Source: PALSA-911 sp963839645 (GTDB taxonomy: Bacteria > Pseudomonadota > Alphaproteobacteria > Acetobacterales > Acetobacteraceae). From it: a stretch of 64,000 nt of DNA. How positions within the stretch are numbered: the first letter of the stretch is position 1; the number at the start of each line of letters is the position of its first letter. Below, piece after piece: positions 46,943 to 56,710 of this stretch. The position numbers were made by a program, and so were the translations under genes. The notes below the pieces were generated by a model. That model was not told the origin of the DNA. It saw nothing but the letters and a program-made list of their open reading frames with translations, and did not search any database. The stretch is from assembly GCA_963839645.1 (NCBI GenBank), contig CAWIVZ010000001.1, positions 372,001 to 436,000 on the forward strand, given 5' to 3'.

Positions 46943-47594
46943 ATCGATCGGCGTCGTGGTTGGCCTGCAGGCGGAGGCCCGGATGGTGGCCGCCGCCGCG
47001 CATCACATGGGTTTTCGCGTCGGCGTGGGCGGCGGCACCGCGGCGGGCGCGGAGGCGGCGGCGCGCAAGCTGGTGGCGGACGGCGCCCTGGGGCTGGTGA
47101 GCATCGGCCTGGCCGGCGGATTGCAGCCGCTGCTGCGGGCCGGGAAGATCCTGGTCCCCGGCGAGATCGTGCTGCAATCCGGCCAACGCTTTCCGACCGA
47201 CCCGCGATTGTGCCGGCTGCTGGGTGGTGCCACCCCGCACGCCATTCTCGGCGGCGACCGGGTGATCGCCGACAAGCGGGAAAAGAAGGTGCTCTGGACC
47301 CTGACCGGCGCCGCCGCGGTTGATCTGGAAAGCGGCGCCGTCGCCAGGGTCGCCGCCGAATTCGGCCTGCCCTGTGCGGCGCTGCGGGTCGTCTGCGACG
47401 TCGCCACCCGCAACCTGCCGCCCGCCGCGCTCGCGGCTTTGAGCCAGAACGGCAAGGTCGAGCTGGAGACGGTCTTGAAGGCCCTGGCGGGTAATCCGTT
47501 GCAGATTCCCAACCTGATCGGCGTGGCGGGCGATGCGTTCATCGCCCGCCGTGCGCTGGTCCGGTATCTGTGGTCGCTGCAGCCGGGCCTCTGA
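46932..47594 (+). CDS. hpnG: HpnG, hopanoid-associated nucleosidase/phosphorylase
   Basis: The 220-residue protein is a purine-nucleoside-phosphorylase-fold enzyme with GVVVGLQAEARMV, SIGLAGGLQPLL, and VDLESGAVARVAAEF. In the bacteriohopanepolyol route HpnG removes adenine from adenosylhopane. The start is taken as TTG at 46932 with GGTGGA upstream; no ATG in that frame gives a better start. It overlaps the cyclase stop. HpnH, which makes adenosylhopane, is not in the window. It is convergent with the dihydroorotase gene. Confidence 0.88.
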   Translation: MNSRSIGVVVGLQAEARMVAAAAHHMGFRVGVGGGTAAGAEAAARKLVADGALGLVSIGLAGGLQPLLRAGKILVPGEIVLQSGQRFPTDPRLCRLLGGATPHAILGGDRVIADKREKKVLWTLTGAAAVDLESGAVARVAAEFGLPCAALRVVCDVATRNLPPAALAALSQNGKVELETVLKALAGNPLQIPNLIGVAGDAFIARRALVRYLWSLQPGL

Positions 47595-47612
47595 GTTTCC
47601 CCGGCGAGCGGT

Positions 47613-48939
47613 TCAGCCGGCGTAGCGGACCAGCCGGCCGGTGGGCGTTCCCAGCACTTCGTCCTCGCGCATCACCGCCCGGCCGCGGATGATCGTGGCG
47701 ATCGGCCAGCCGGTGATGTCCATGCCGGCGAACGGGGTCCAGCCGCAGGGCGAGACGATCCAGGAATTCCTCGATCCGCCGCTGGCGCTTCATGTCCACC
47801 AGGGTGAAGTCGGCGTCGTAGCCCGCCGCGATCCGTCCCTTGCCCACCACGCCATAGACCCGGGCGGGGCCGGCGCTCATCAGATCCACCATCCGGGGCA
47901 GCGACAGCCGGCCGGCGCTGACATGGTTCAGCATCAGCGGCACCAGCGTCTGCACCCCGGTCAGCCCCGCCGGGCAGTCCGGCCAGGGCAGCAGCTTGCG
48001 GGCGCGCGGGTGCGGGGCGTGGTCGGAACCCACGGTGTCGACGGTGCCGTTGCGGATCGCCTCCCAGCTGGCGTCCATGTGGCGCTGGCCGCGGATCGGC
48101 GGGTTCATCACGCCGAAGCCCTTCAGCCGGTCGTACACGTCCGGCGCCACCTGGGTCAGGTGGTTGACCAGCACCTCCACGGTGGCGATGTCGCGGAAGT
48201 CCTGCAGGTACTCCAGCTCCTCGGCGGTGGAGACGTGCAGGATATGGGCGGGGCGGCCGGTCTTGGTCGCCAGCGCCATCAGCCGGCGGGTGCCCAGGAA
48301 GGCGGCTTCCTCGTCACGCCAGACCATGTGGTTGGAATAGGGGTCGCCCGACTTGAACATCCCCTTGCGGGCCTGCAGCCGGTATTCGTCCTCGGAATGA
48401 TAGGCGATGCGCCGGCGGCCGGAGCGCATGACCTTCTCCAAATTCTCGTCGTCCTCGACCATCAGGTCGCCGGTGGAGCTGCCGGCGAAGATCTTGACGC
48501 CGCAGACGCCGCGGCCGAGCTCGAGATCGGCCAGTTCCGGAATGTTCGTCTTGGTGCCGCCGACATACAGGCCCATGTCGCACCAGGCGACCTGCTCCAC
48601 ATAACCCTGCTTCCAGGCCAGCTTTTCCGCGTCGACGATGGACGGGGTGGTGTTCGGCATGTCGAACACCGCCGTCAGGCCGCCAAGGACCGCACCCCTG
48701 GTGCCGGTGGGGATGGTTTCCACCGCGGCGTCGCCGGGGTCGCGCAGATGCACATGCGGGTCGATCAGGCCGGGCAGCACATGCAGGCCGGCGGCATCGA
48801 TCACCTCACCGGCGGTGGCGCCGGCGGCAACGCCGATGCCGGCGATGCGCCCGTTGCGCACGCCGATGTCGGCGGCTTCCACGCCCCAGGGCAGGACGCA
48901 GGTGCCGTTGCGGATCAGCAGGTCAAAATGCTCGGCCAT
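47613..48939 (-). CDS. pyrC: Dihydroorotase (frameshift near 47767)
   Basis: The reconstructed protein has about 441 residues and belongs to the class I amidohydrolase dihydroorotases. Zinc ligands are in DPHVHLRDPG, AYHSEDEY, HVSTAEELEYL and VGSDHAPHP; the bridging lysine is in GVKIFAGSSTG. It closes carbamoyl-aspartate to dihydroorotate in pyrimidine synthesis. An extra T at 47767 in the last 50 codons shifts the printed frame, making it appear to read on past the true stop at 47613-47615. GAGGAAACC precedes the ATG. No aspartate carbamoyltransferase gene is adjacent. Confidence 0.88.
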
Positions 48940-48968
48940 GGGGGTGGTTTCCTCTATTTGGCAGCCAG

Positions 48969-50745
48969 CTAGCGGGTAGACAGGGTCTCGAACACGTCGC
49001 CGGCCGGGGCCAGGCCCTGGATGTGGGTGCGGTGCCACAAGGCGTAGAACAGCAGTTCCCAGGCGGTAAAGCCGTGCCGCCAGCGATGGATGTTGCGGAA
49101 CAGGTTTTCCACCTTTTCCGGGTGGGCGATCTCGCGCACGCCCTCCTGCGCCGCGACCAGCGGGCCGAGGCGGGCGCCCTGGCCCTTGATCCAGGTGCCG
49201 ACCGGCACCGTGAAGCCCTGCTTCGGGGCGAAGGGATTGGCGACCGGCAGGTGTTTCTCCAGCCATTTGCGCAGCAGGTACTTGCCGTGCTTGCCGCGGA
49301 ATTTCAAATTGTCGGGCAGCCGGAAGGACGCCGCCGCCACGCCGGGATCGAGGAACGGGGTGCGCCCCTCCACCGCGTGCGCCATCAGGCAGCGGTCCAT
49401 CTTCAGCAGCAGGTCGTTGGGCAGCCAGTCGTCGATATCGACCGCCTGCGCGGTCTGCAGCCGCGAGCGGCCGCCGTCGCCGGCGCTGGCTTCCGACGCG
49501 GCGATGCCGTCGCGCCAGCCGGTCGGGCGTTCGCGCAGCACGTCCACCCGGTCGAAATTGCCGCGTGTGCGCATCGACCGCCCGCCGAGCCACCACGGCT
49601 TCATCGCCTTGGCGATAGCGGCCGTAGCCGCCGAACAGCTCGTCGCCGCCCTCGCCCGACAGCACCACCTTCACGTCCTGGCGCGCGCGCCTGGCCAGGA
49701 ACCAGGTCGGGATGATGGCGTAGTCCATCGCCGGGTCGTCCATGCAGGCGACGATCTCGGGCAGATGCCGCCAGACCATCGCCTCGTTCACCTCGATCGT
49801 TTCGTGATGCGCGCCGAGCGCCTTCGCCACCACCGCGGCCTGCGCCCGTTCGTCAGCGACGCCCGGCGTGCCCTTGGCGGTGGCGAAGCCGGCGGTGAAG
49901 GCCAGCACCGGCTGGCTGTTCAGCCGTGCCATCAGGGCAAGCAGGACGGAGCTGTCGATGCCGCCGGAGAGGAACATGCCGTACGGCACGTCGCTGCGCT
50001 GGTGCAGGTCGACGCTTTCTTCCAGCGCGCGGTCGAGCCGTGCCAGCGCGGCTTCCTCGGTGATCACCTCGGGCGGGCCGGCGGGCAGGGCGGCGCGGCG
50101 GCGGCGGTCGATGATCTTGCCGTCGGCGCAGGTCAGCGTCTCGCCGGGCAGCAGCCGCTTGATGCCCTCGAAGATCGTCTCCCGCCCGGTGGTGAACTGC
50201 AGCTGCAGCAATTCGTCGCGGCTCTGCGGCCGGACCCGCCGCTCGACCAGGCCGGCCTCCAGCAGGGCGCGCGGCTCGGAGGCGAAGGCGAGGCCGCCTT
50301 TCACATCCGCGATATACAGCGGCTTGATGCCGAACGGATCGCGGGTGAGGGTGACGGTACGGGCGGCGCGCTCATGGATGGCGATGGCGTACATGCCGCG
50401 CAATTCGTCGGCATAGGCCGGCCCGTCGCGCATCCACAGGTGCAGCGGCGGCTCGCAATCGCTGTTCGAGGAAAAATTCACCCCGACCAGACCCGCCCGC
50501 AGCTCGCGGTAGTTGTACACCTCGCCGTTGCCGACCAGCGCGGCCGAGCCGGCATAGAGCGGCTGGTCGCCGGTCGCGAGGTCGATGATGGACAGCCGGT
50601 TGTGCATCAGCGCCACCCGGCCGACCACGGTATGGCCGGAGCCGTCCGGTCCGCGATGCGCCAGGGAACGCGTGAAGCTGTCGAGCGTGGCCGCGTCGGG
50701 CGGCGCCGCGCCGGGCGCCAGGATCAGGCCGGCAATGCCGCACAT
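48969..50745 (-). CDS. asnB: Glutamine-hydrolysing asparagine synthetase-like protein (frameshift near 49607)
   Basis: The reconstructed protein has about 591 residues. Cys2 of MCGIAGL is the glutaminase nucleophile, NRLSIIDL and GNGEVYNYREL complete the class II amidotransferase domain, and SGGIDSSVLLALM is the ATP-pyrophosphatase loop. The C-terminal part continues EGRTPFLDPGVAAASF. An extra base in CC at 49607-49608 breaks the frame. Amidation of a polysaccharide precursor is an alternative to asparagine synthesis, since a glycosyltransferase gene overlaps it by one base. Confidence 0.88.
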
Positions 50746-51773
50746 CAGGGCTTCTCCACGGTGGATAGAAAATGGCGCCAGCGCGCCAGAACGGGGGCGG
50801 CGGCGAATTCGGCCTCGAAACGCGCCCGGCCCGCATCGGCGAGGCGCGCCGCTTTCTGCGGGTCCGCGAGCAAGGCCGCAAGCGCTTCGGCCAGGGCGGC
50901 GGGATCCTCGAGCGGCACCAGCATGCCGTCCTCTCCGGACAGGATCAGTTCCTTCGGCCCGGCGGCGGCGGCGGCGACGACCGGGATGCGGGCGCCGAAG
51001 GCCTCGATCACGACGTTGCCGAGCGGCTCGTGGCGGGACGGGCAGACCAGGATATCGGCGGCGGCGAGCAGGGCGGCGGTGTCGGTGCGCCAGCCCGGCA
51101 TGTGCAGCCGGTCGGCGACGCCCTCGCGGCGCGCGAGGTCTTCAAGGGCCGCCCGCTCCGGCCCTTCGCCGGCGATCAGCGCGTGCACCCCCGGCAGAAG
51201 CGGCAGGGCGCGGATGAGCACGTCGAAGGCCTTGTTGGTGTGCAGCCGGCCCAGCGCCAGCAGAAGCCGGGCATCGGCGGGAATGCCCAGCGCGGCGCGA
51301 TCCGCCGGCGCGGTCTGTCCCATGTCGGGGGCGAAATTCGGCAGGTAGTGCACCCGCCCGGCCGGCCAGCCCTGGGCCACGATCCAGTCGGCGATGCCCT
51401 GCGTGTTGCCGACCAGATGGTCGCAGCCGCGGTAGTATTCGAGGTCGTAATAGCCGCCGAGGCGGCCGACGGTGACCCAGGGGCCGTTGGGCGTGAAGCG
51501 CGCGGCGCGGTTCATCCAGGCGACCGCCACGCGGGGGCCGAAGGCCTTCAGCACGCGCCCCAGCCGGGGGCCGGTGAACAGGTCGAGCGGCCCGCCGAAG
51601 CCGAGCTGCACCGGAAGCAGGCCCTCGGCCGCCAGACGGCCGGCGCGTTCGGCGTTGCGGCGGATGACCGGCAACACCGTGTCCCCGGCCCGGTGCAGGG
51701 CGATGGTGAGGCGTTCGAAGAACAATTCCGCCCCGCCGGCCGGCGAGCCGGCCATGATCTGCGCGACCTTCAT
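50745..51773 (-). CDS. GT4-family glycosyltransferase
   Basis: The 342-residue GT-B enzyme starts MKVAQIMAGSPAGGAELFFERL and has FTPNGPWVTVGRLGGYY, LALGRLHTNKAFDVLI in the donor domain, and the E-x7-E motif in HEPLGNVVIEAFG. It resembles LPS and capsule glycosyltransferases. The start at 51773 is chosen because MKVAQIM matches the family beginning; an ATG at 51917 adds a basic extension without similarity. It is coupled to the asparagine-synthetase-like gene by a one-base stop-start overlap. Confidence 0.88.
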   Translation of the reverse strand: MKVAQIMAGSPAGGAELFFERLTIALHRAGDTVLPVIRRNAERAGRLAAEGLLPVQLGFGGPLDLFTGPRLGRVLKAFGPRVAVAWMNRAARFTPNGPWVTVGRLGGYYDLEYYRGCDHLVGNTQGIADWIVAQGWPAGRVHYLPNFAPDMGQTAPADRAALGIPADARLLLALGRLHTNKAFDVLIRALPLLPGVHALIAGEGPERAALEDLARREGVADRLHMPGWRTDTAALLAAADILVCPSRHEPLGNVVIEAFGARIPVVAAAAAGPKELILSGEDGMLVPLEDPAALAEALAALLADPQKAARLADAGRARFEAEFAAAPVLARWRHFLSTVEKP

Positions 51774-51910
51774 TGGGCGACCCGCATGGGGGTCGTGCGC
51801 GTGACGTCGCTGGGCGGGGTATCGCGGTGCGGAAGAAAGCGGCCTGGTCATGCAGGGCGGCTGTGTAGCACTTCTTGTCCGAACATGCGCCAGGGCCCAA
51901 CTATAAAGAC

Positions 51911-52744
51911 ATGACATATCTGACAGAACTGCCGGCGCGCGGGGTGATCGAGGTGGCGGGAGAGGACCGGGTGACGTTTCTCCAGGGCCTGGTGTCCAAC
52001 GACGTGGAACGGGTGGCCCCCGGGCGGGCGGTCTGGGCTGGGCTGCTGACGCCGCAGGGCAAGTATCTGGCCGATTTCTTCATCCTGACCGACGGCAACG
52101 CCCTGCTGCTGGATTGCGAGCGGTCGCAGATCGCGATGCTGGCGCCGAAGCTGTCGCGGTTCCGGCTGCGCGCCAGGGTGACGGTCGCCGCGCGGGAGGA
52201 TCTGCGGATCGGCGTGGCGTGGGCGGGCGTGGCGGGGGGCGGCGACGCTCCGGCGGCGGCCATCGTCGCGCCCGATCCGCGGCTGCCGGATGCCGGCTGG
52301 CGGCTGATCTCCCCGGTGCCGCTGGCCGCCAACGCGACCCCTGAGGACTGGGACCGGCACCGGCTGGGCCTCGCGCTGCCGGATGGCACGCGGGATCTGG
52401 AGGTGGACAAGACCGTGCTGCTGGAAGCCGGGTTCGACGAGCTGGACGGGGTTTCGTGGACCAAGGGCTGCTACATGGGACAGGAACTGACCGCGCGCAC
52501 CAAATACCGGGGGCTGCTGAAGCGCCGGCTGGTAGCGGTCGCGGCCGAGGGCGGCCTGCCGGAGGCGGGGACGCCGGTGCTGCGCGACGGCGTGGAGGTA
52601 GGGACGCTGCGCTCCGGCCGCGACGGGGTCGGTCTGGCCGTGCTGCGGCTGGACGCCATCGGCGCGAAGCTGACGGCGGCGGGCAAGGCGCTGACAGCCC
52701 GTGTGCCCGGCTGGGCGGCCCTGTCCGAAAACGCCGCCCAATAG
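51911..52744 (+). CDS. ygfZ: YgfZ/CAF17-type folate-binding Fe-S assembly protein
   Basis: The 277-residue protein carries the family motif KGCYMGQELTAR (about residue 188-199), which holds the conserved cysteine, and a GcvT-like folate-binding domain (FLQGLVSNDV near residue 24). YgfZ helps keep or repair iron-sulphur enzymes such as MiaB. The ATG at 51911 is preferred over a start at 51875. It faces the ABC transporter operon convergently, with four bases between their stops. Confidence 0.92.
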   Translation: MTYLTELPARGVIEVAGEDRVTFLQGLVSNDVERVAPGRAVWAGLLTPQGKYLADFFILTDGNALLLDCERSQIAMLAPKLSRFRLRARVTVAAREDLRIGVAWAGVAGGGDAPAAAIVAPDPRLPDAGWRLISPVPLAANATPEDWDRHRLGLALPDGTRDLEVDKTVLLEAGFDELDGVSWTKGCYMGQELTARTKYRGLLKRRLVAVAAEGGLPEAGTPVLRDGVEVGTLRSGRDGVGLAVLRLDAIGAKLTAAGKALTARVPGWAALSENAAQ

Positions 52745-52748
52745 CGCC

Positions 52749-53747
52749 TTATGCGTTCAGCGCATGCGCGGCCGATGCCGGCCAGGTGATCGTCGCGACG
52801 TCGCCGGGCTCCACCGGGCGGCTGTAGTAGAGGTGGTCGGGCAACAGCGCGGCCGCCTCCACGCCCGTATCGGTGGCGAGCGCCACGCGCACGATCGGGC
52901 CCTGGTATTCGACCACGGCGACGCGCCCGGTTAGGCTTGGCTCCCGCCCCTCCCCCGCACCATCCAGCCGGCACTGGTCGGCGCGGACCGCGATCATGCC
53001 GTTCTGCCACGGCAGCACGTTGTGGCCGCCGATGAAGCGGGCGATGAAGGCGCTGGAGGGACGTTCGAACACCTCGCGCGGCGAGCCGCTCTGGCGGATC
53101 CGGCCATCCTCCATCACCACCATCAGGTCGGCCAGCGCCATCGCCTCCTCCTGGCTGTGGGTGACATGGATGAAACTGATGCCGAGCTCGCGCTGCAGGC
53201 GCTTCAGCTCCTCGCGCATGCGCACCCGCAGGAACGGATCGAGCGCCGATAGCGGCTCATCGAGCAGCAGCACGCTCGGCTTGGTGATCAGCGCGCGGGC
53301 CAGCGCCACGCGCTGCTGCTGGCCGCCGGAAAGCTGCGCCGGCAGCCGGGCGGCGAATTCCTCCATGTGGACGAGGGCGAGGAACTCGCGCGCCTGCCTG
53401 TGGCGTTCGGCTTTCGCCACGCCGCGCATCTTCAGGCTGAAGGCGACGTTGTCCAGGCAGCTTAGATGCGGGAACAGCGCGTAGCTCTGGAACATCATCG
53501 CCGTGCCGCGCTGCGCCGGCGCCAGACCGGTGATGTTGCTGCCGTTGATCAGGATGTCGCCCTCGCTGATCATCTCGTGCCCGGCGATCATGCGCAGGGT
53601 CGAGGTCTTGCCGCAGCCGCTCGGGCCGAGCAGGCAGGTGTAGCTGCCCTTGGGGATGCGCAGCGAAATTCCGTCGACAGCGATCGTGTCGCCATAGCGC
53701 TTGGTGACGGAGATCAGCTCGACATCAAATCTGGGGTCCATCGGCAT
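52749..53747 (-). CDS. Polyamine-type ABC transporter ATP-binding protein (PotA-like)
   Basis: The 332-residue ATPase has Walker A GPSGCGKTS, signature LSGGQQQRVALARALI, Walker B LLLDEPLSALDP and a C-terminal TOBE domain (about residues 240-332). It powers the two permeases upstream. Family members import spermidine, putrescine, iron or sulphate. The neighbouring RutA-like gene suggests a nitrogen-heterocycle substrate (inference). Starts at 53747 or 53741 are possible. Confidence 0.92.
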   Translation of the reverse strand: MPMDPRFDVELISVTKRYGDTIAVDGISLRIPKGSYTCLLGPSGCGKTSTLRMIAGHEMISEGDILINGSNITGLAPAQRGTAMMFQSYALFPHLSCLDNVAFSLKMRGVAKAERHRQAREFLALVHMEEFAARLPAQLSGGQQQRVALARALITKPSVLLLDEPLSALDPFLRVRMREELKRLQRELGISFIHVTHSQEEAMALADLMVVMEDGRIRQSGSPREVFERPSSAFIARFIGGHNVLPWQNGMIAVRADQCRLDGAGEGREPSLTGRVAVVEYQGPIVRVALATDTGVEAAALLPDHLYYSRPVEPGDVATITWPASAAHALNA

Positions 53748-53765
53748 ATCCTCGATATGAAATGA

Positions 53766-54608
53766 TCAGGCGGCGCGGACCAGCCCGCGCCGGCGCTGCA
53801 TGCGAAAGACCAGCAGCAGGGTGACGCCGATCACCAGGAACGACACCGCCGTGGTGACGGTGCCGATGGCGAACAGGGTGGGCGAGCTGGAGGAGGAGAT
53901 CAGCGCGTAGATCTCCAGCGGCAGGGTGTTCCTGGTGCCGATGGTCAGCGTGGTGCGGGCATATTCGTCGTAGGACAGGGTGAACGCGCCCATCGCCACG
54001 CCGAGGATGCCCGGCAGCAGGATGGGCAGGGTGACATGCACCAGGCGCTGCCAGGCGCTGGCGCCGAGATCGCTGGCCGCTTCCTCCCACGAGCGGTTGA
54101 AGCGGTTGACCACGGCGAACATGGCCAGCAGGCCGAACGGCAGGGTCCAGGTCAGCTGGGCGCCGAGGGCCGAGGTAAACAGGCCGGTCTGCCAGCCGAG
54201 GAACTGAAAGCCGAGGCCGATGCCGAAGCCGACCAGCAGGCTGGGCATCACCAGGCTGGCGATGGCGAGGTAGAACAGCGCGCCCGCGCCGGGGAACTTG
54301 CGGCGAAAGCCGAGCCCTGCGGCAACCGACACCGTTACCGTGATGGCGCTGACCAGCACGGCCAGCTCCAGCGAGCGGCTGAAGGACACCGGGATGTTCG
54401 CCATCTGCTCGGGCTTGACGATGTCGCGGAACCAGACCGTGGAGGTGCCGACCATCGGGAAGGTGACGCCGCCGTCCGGGCCCTGGAAGGACAGCACGTA
54501 GATCACCAGCATCGGTCCGTACAGGAACAGCAGAAACAATCCGAACAGGCCGCCCAGGGCGTAGAAGGTCCAGGGCCGTTTTTCATGCGTTCTGGAAGAA
54601 TGGCTCAT
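53766..54608 (-). CDS. ABC transporter permease (PotC-like)
   Basis: The 280-residue protein has about six membrane segments, starting FYALGGLFGLFLLFLYGP, and the EAA loop WEEAASDLGASAWQRLVHVTL. The last segment ends SFLVIGVTLLL. It pairs with the second permease, whose gene overlaps this start by four bases (54605-54608). Confidence 0.92.
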   Translation of the reverse strand: MSHSSRTHEKRPWTFYALGGLFGLFLLFLYGPMLVIYVLSFQGPDGGVTFPMVGTSTVWFRDIVKPEQMANIPVSFSRSLELAVLVSAITVTVSVAAGLGFRRKFPGAGALFYLAIASLVMPSLLVGFGIGLGFQFLGWQTGLFTSALGAQLTWTLPFGLLAMFAVVNRFNRSWEEAASDLGASAWQRLVHVTLPILLPGILGVAMGAFTLSYDEYARTTLTIGTRNTLPLEIYALISSSSSPTLFAIGTVTTAVSFLVIGVTLLLVFRMQRRRGLVRAA

Positions 54609-55537
54609 TTCACCAGCTCCTTGCGCACGTCCACCACCCGCATCATGCCGGCGACCAGGACGGCGACGAAGATGACCAGGATCATCGCGTTGGCCGCGGC
54701 CGGGGGTATCTGCATCGCCTGGATCTCGGTGGACAGCGCCGAGACGATCGAGGCGCTCTGCCCGCCGCTCATTTGCTTCACCACGAAATAATCGCCCATC
54801 ACCTGGGTGAACACCAGGATCGAACCGAGCGCGATACCGGTTTTCGACAGCGGGATGACGACGTTCACCATGGTCTGCCAGCGGCCCGCGCCGGCGTCGC
54901 GCGCGGCTTCCAGCAGGGCGGGATCGATCTTGCCGAGGGAATTGGCGATCGGGCCGATCATCAGCAGGGTGAACAGATGCACGTAGGTGACGATCACCGC
55001 GAAGTCGGAGAACAGCAGGAATTCGAGCGGCTGGGTGGTGATGTGCAAGGCCATCAGCAGCTGGTTGAAGGCGCCGTTGCGGCCGAGGAAGGGGATCCAG
55101 GCGATGGTGCGGATGATGCCCGAGGTCCAGAACGGAATGGCGCAGAGCAGAAAGAACACGATGCGCAAGGTTGCGCTGCGGATGTGGAAGACCAGGAAAT
55201 AGGCGATGTTGAAACCGAGGAACAGGGTGATCGCCCAGACGATGCAGGCAAATTTCAGCGAACTGAGATAGACCCGCAGCGTGGCCGGTGTGGTGAGGAG
55301 TTCGCGGTAGTTGTCCAGCAGGAAGGCGGGGTAGATGCCCGTCCGGTCGTAGTCGAAGAAGCTGACCACCAGGAACAGGACGGTCGGCAGCGCGAACAGC
55401 ACGAGCAGGATCGCAGCCAGCGGGGCGACCTGCATCCAGGAGACGAGCCAGGGACGCAGGCGCAGCGAGGGCAGCGCGATCCGGCGCCGGACGATGGGGA
55501 TATCCTGCAACGATGTCGCTGTTCCGCGTGCGCTCAT
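54605..55537 (-). CDS. ABC transporter permease (PotB-like)
   Basis: The 310-residue protein has about six membrane helices and the EAA loop LEAARDAGAGRWQTMVNVV. The cytoplasmic N-terminus is about 35 residues long. It forms the channel heterodimer with the PotC-like protein. The gene lies between the RutA-like gene (28 bases away) and the second permease in one operon. Confidence 0.92.
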   Translation of the reverse strand: MSARGTATSLQDIPIVRRRIALPSLRLRPWLVSWMQVAPLAAILLVLFALPTVLFLVVSFFDYDRTGIYPAFLLDNYRELLTTPATLRVYLSSLKFACIVWAITLFLGFNIAYFLVFHIRSATLRIVFFLLCAIPFWTSGIIRTIAWIPFLGRNGAFNQLLMALHITTQPLEFLLFSDFAVIVTYVHLFTLLMIGPIANSLGKIDPALLEAARDAGAGRWQTMVNVVIPLSKTGIALGSILVFTQVMGDYFVVKQMSGGQSASIVSALSTEIQAMQIPPAAANAMILVIFVAVLVAGMMRVVDVRKELVK

Positions 55538-55565
55538 CGGGTGTTCTCCGGTTCCGGCCTTTGCA

Positions 55566-56657
55566 TCAATCCGCCGCCAGTTTCGGCATTTCCCGGGACC
55601 GCATCAGCGGCATCACGCGGGTGCCGAACTGCTCCATCCCGATGACGAAATCGTCGAAGGTCATCATCACGCCGCGCACGCCCGGCACCTCCGACAATTC
55701 ATCGAGCATGCGGGCGATGGACGCGTACGAGCCGACCAGGACGCCCTGGTTGGTCGGCAGCTTGTTGGTGCCCAGGATCTTGCGCCGGTTGGGCTGGGAG
55801 AACGGGTCCTTGCTCGGGTCGTCCTCGGCCTGTTCGTCGCGGTAGGCCAGGGCTTCGAGATCGGCGCCTTGCTTGTAGTGCTCCCATTTCGCCTGCGCCG
55901 CGGCGTCGGTTTCATCGGCGATGATCATGGTCAGGATCAGCGCGCCGCAATCCCGGCCGGTTTCCCTGTTGGCCGCGACCAGGCGGGCGACGCTGTCGGT
56001 TACCGCCTTCGGCTGGTTTTCGCCGAAGGAGGCGCAGAAATTATAGTCGGCGTACTGCGCCGCGTAGCGCGTGCCGGCATCGCTTTGGGCGGCGCAGATG
56101 ATGGGGATTTTCGCCGCCGGCATCGGCAGGCATTGGCAATCGTCCATCTGGAAGAAATCGCCCTTGAAGTCGGATTTTCCAGTCTCCCACAGGTCGCGCA
56201 GGATCGTGACGTATTCGGCGCAGTAGTCGTAGCGGCGGCGGTAATGGTCGGAGCCGGGCCAGATCCCCATCTGGGTATATTCCCGCCGCTGCCAGCCGGA
56301 GATGATGTTCACCCCGAAACGGCCGTGCGAGATGCTGTCGATGGTCGCTGCCATGCGCGCCGTGATCGGCGGCGGCATGGTCAGCACGGCGCAGGTGGCG
56401 AAGAGCTGGATGCGCGTGGTGACGGCGGCGAGGCCGGCCATCAGGGTGAAGGATTCCAGGTTATAGTCCCAGAACCGCGACGGCCCGCCGAAGCCGTGCA
56501 GCTTGATCATCGACAGAGCGAAATCGAAGCCGAACGCCTCGGCCTTGGCCACGATCGTGCGGTTCAGGTCGAAACTCGGCTGGTATTGCGGCGAGGTGGT
56601 GGAGATCAGCCAGCCATTGTTGCCGATGGGAATGAATACGCCGAGCTGCATGATCAA
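55566..56657 (-). CDS. rutA: RutA-like pyrimidine monooxygenase
   Basis: The 363-residue protein matches RutA closely: FIPIGNNGWLISTT at the start, FGFDFALSMIKLHGFGG, WDYNLESFTLMAGLAAVT, GKSDFKGDFFQM and GSYASIARMLDEL. RutA opens the uracil or thymine ring with FMNH2 and oxygen. The rest of the rut operon (rutB to rutG, and a RutF reductase) is not in the window. It lies between the periplasmic binding protein and permease genes of an ABC importer, so the importer probably brings in its substrate (inference). Confidence 0.93.
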   Translation of the reverse strand: MIMQLGVFIPIGNNGWLISTTSPQYQPSFDLNRTIVAKAEAFGFDFALSMIKLHGFGGPSRFWDYNLESFTLMAGLAAVTTRIQLFATCAVLTMPPPITARMAATIDSISHGRFGVNIISGWQRREYTQMGIWPGSDHYRRRYDYCAEYVTILRDLWETGKSDFKGDFFQMDDCQCLPMPAAKIPIICAAQSDAGTRYAAQYADYNFCASFGENQPKAVTDSVARLVAANRETGRDCGALILTMIIADETDAAAQAKWEHYKQGADLEALAYRDEQAEDDPSKDPFSQPNRRKILGTNKLPTNQGVLVGSYASIARMLDELSEVPGVRGVMMTFDDFVIGMEQFGTRVMPLMRSREMPKLAAD

Positions 56658-56710
56658 AACTCCCTGAATATCATCGGAACCGCGAGGATCGATGTTGCAT
56701 CAGCCGGGCA

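Noticed and set aside
47539..50745. A single minus-strand open frame of about 1068 residues joining an asparagine synthetase start to a dihydroorotase
   Set aside because: It joins two genes only because of frame breaks near 49607 and 47767. Both genes have their own starts, ribosome sites and stops.
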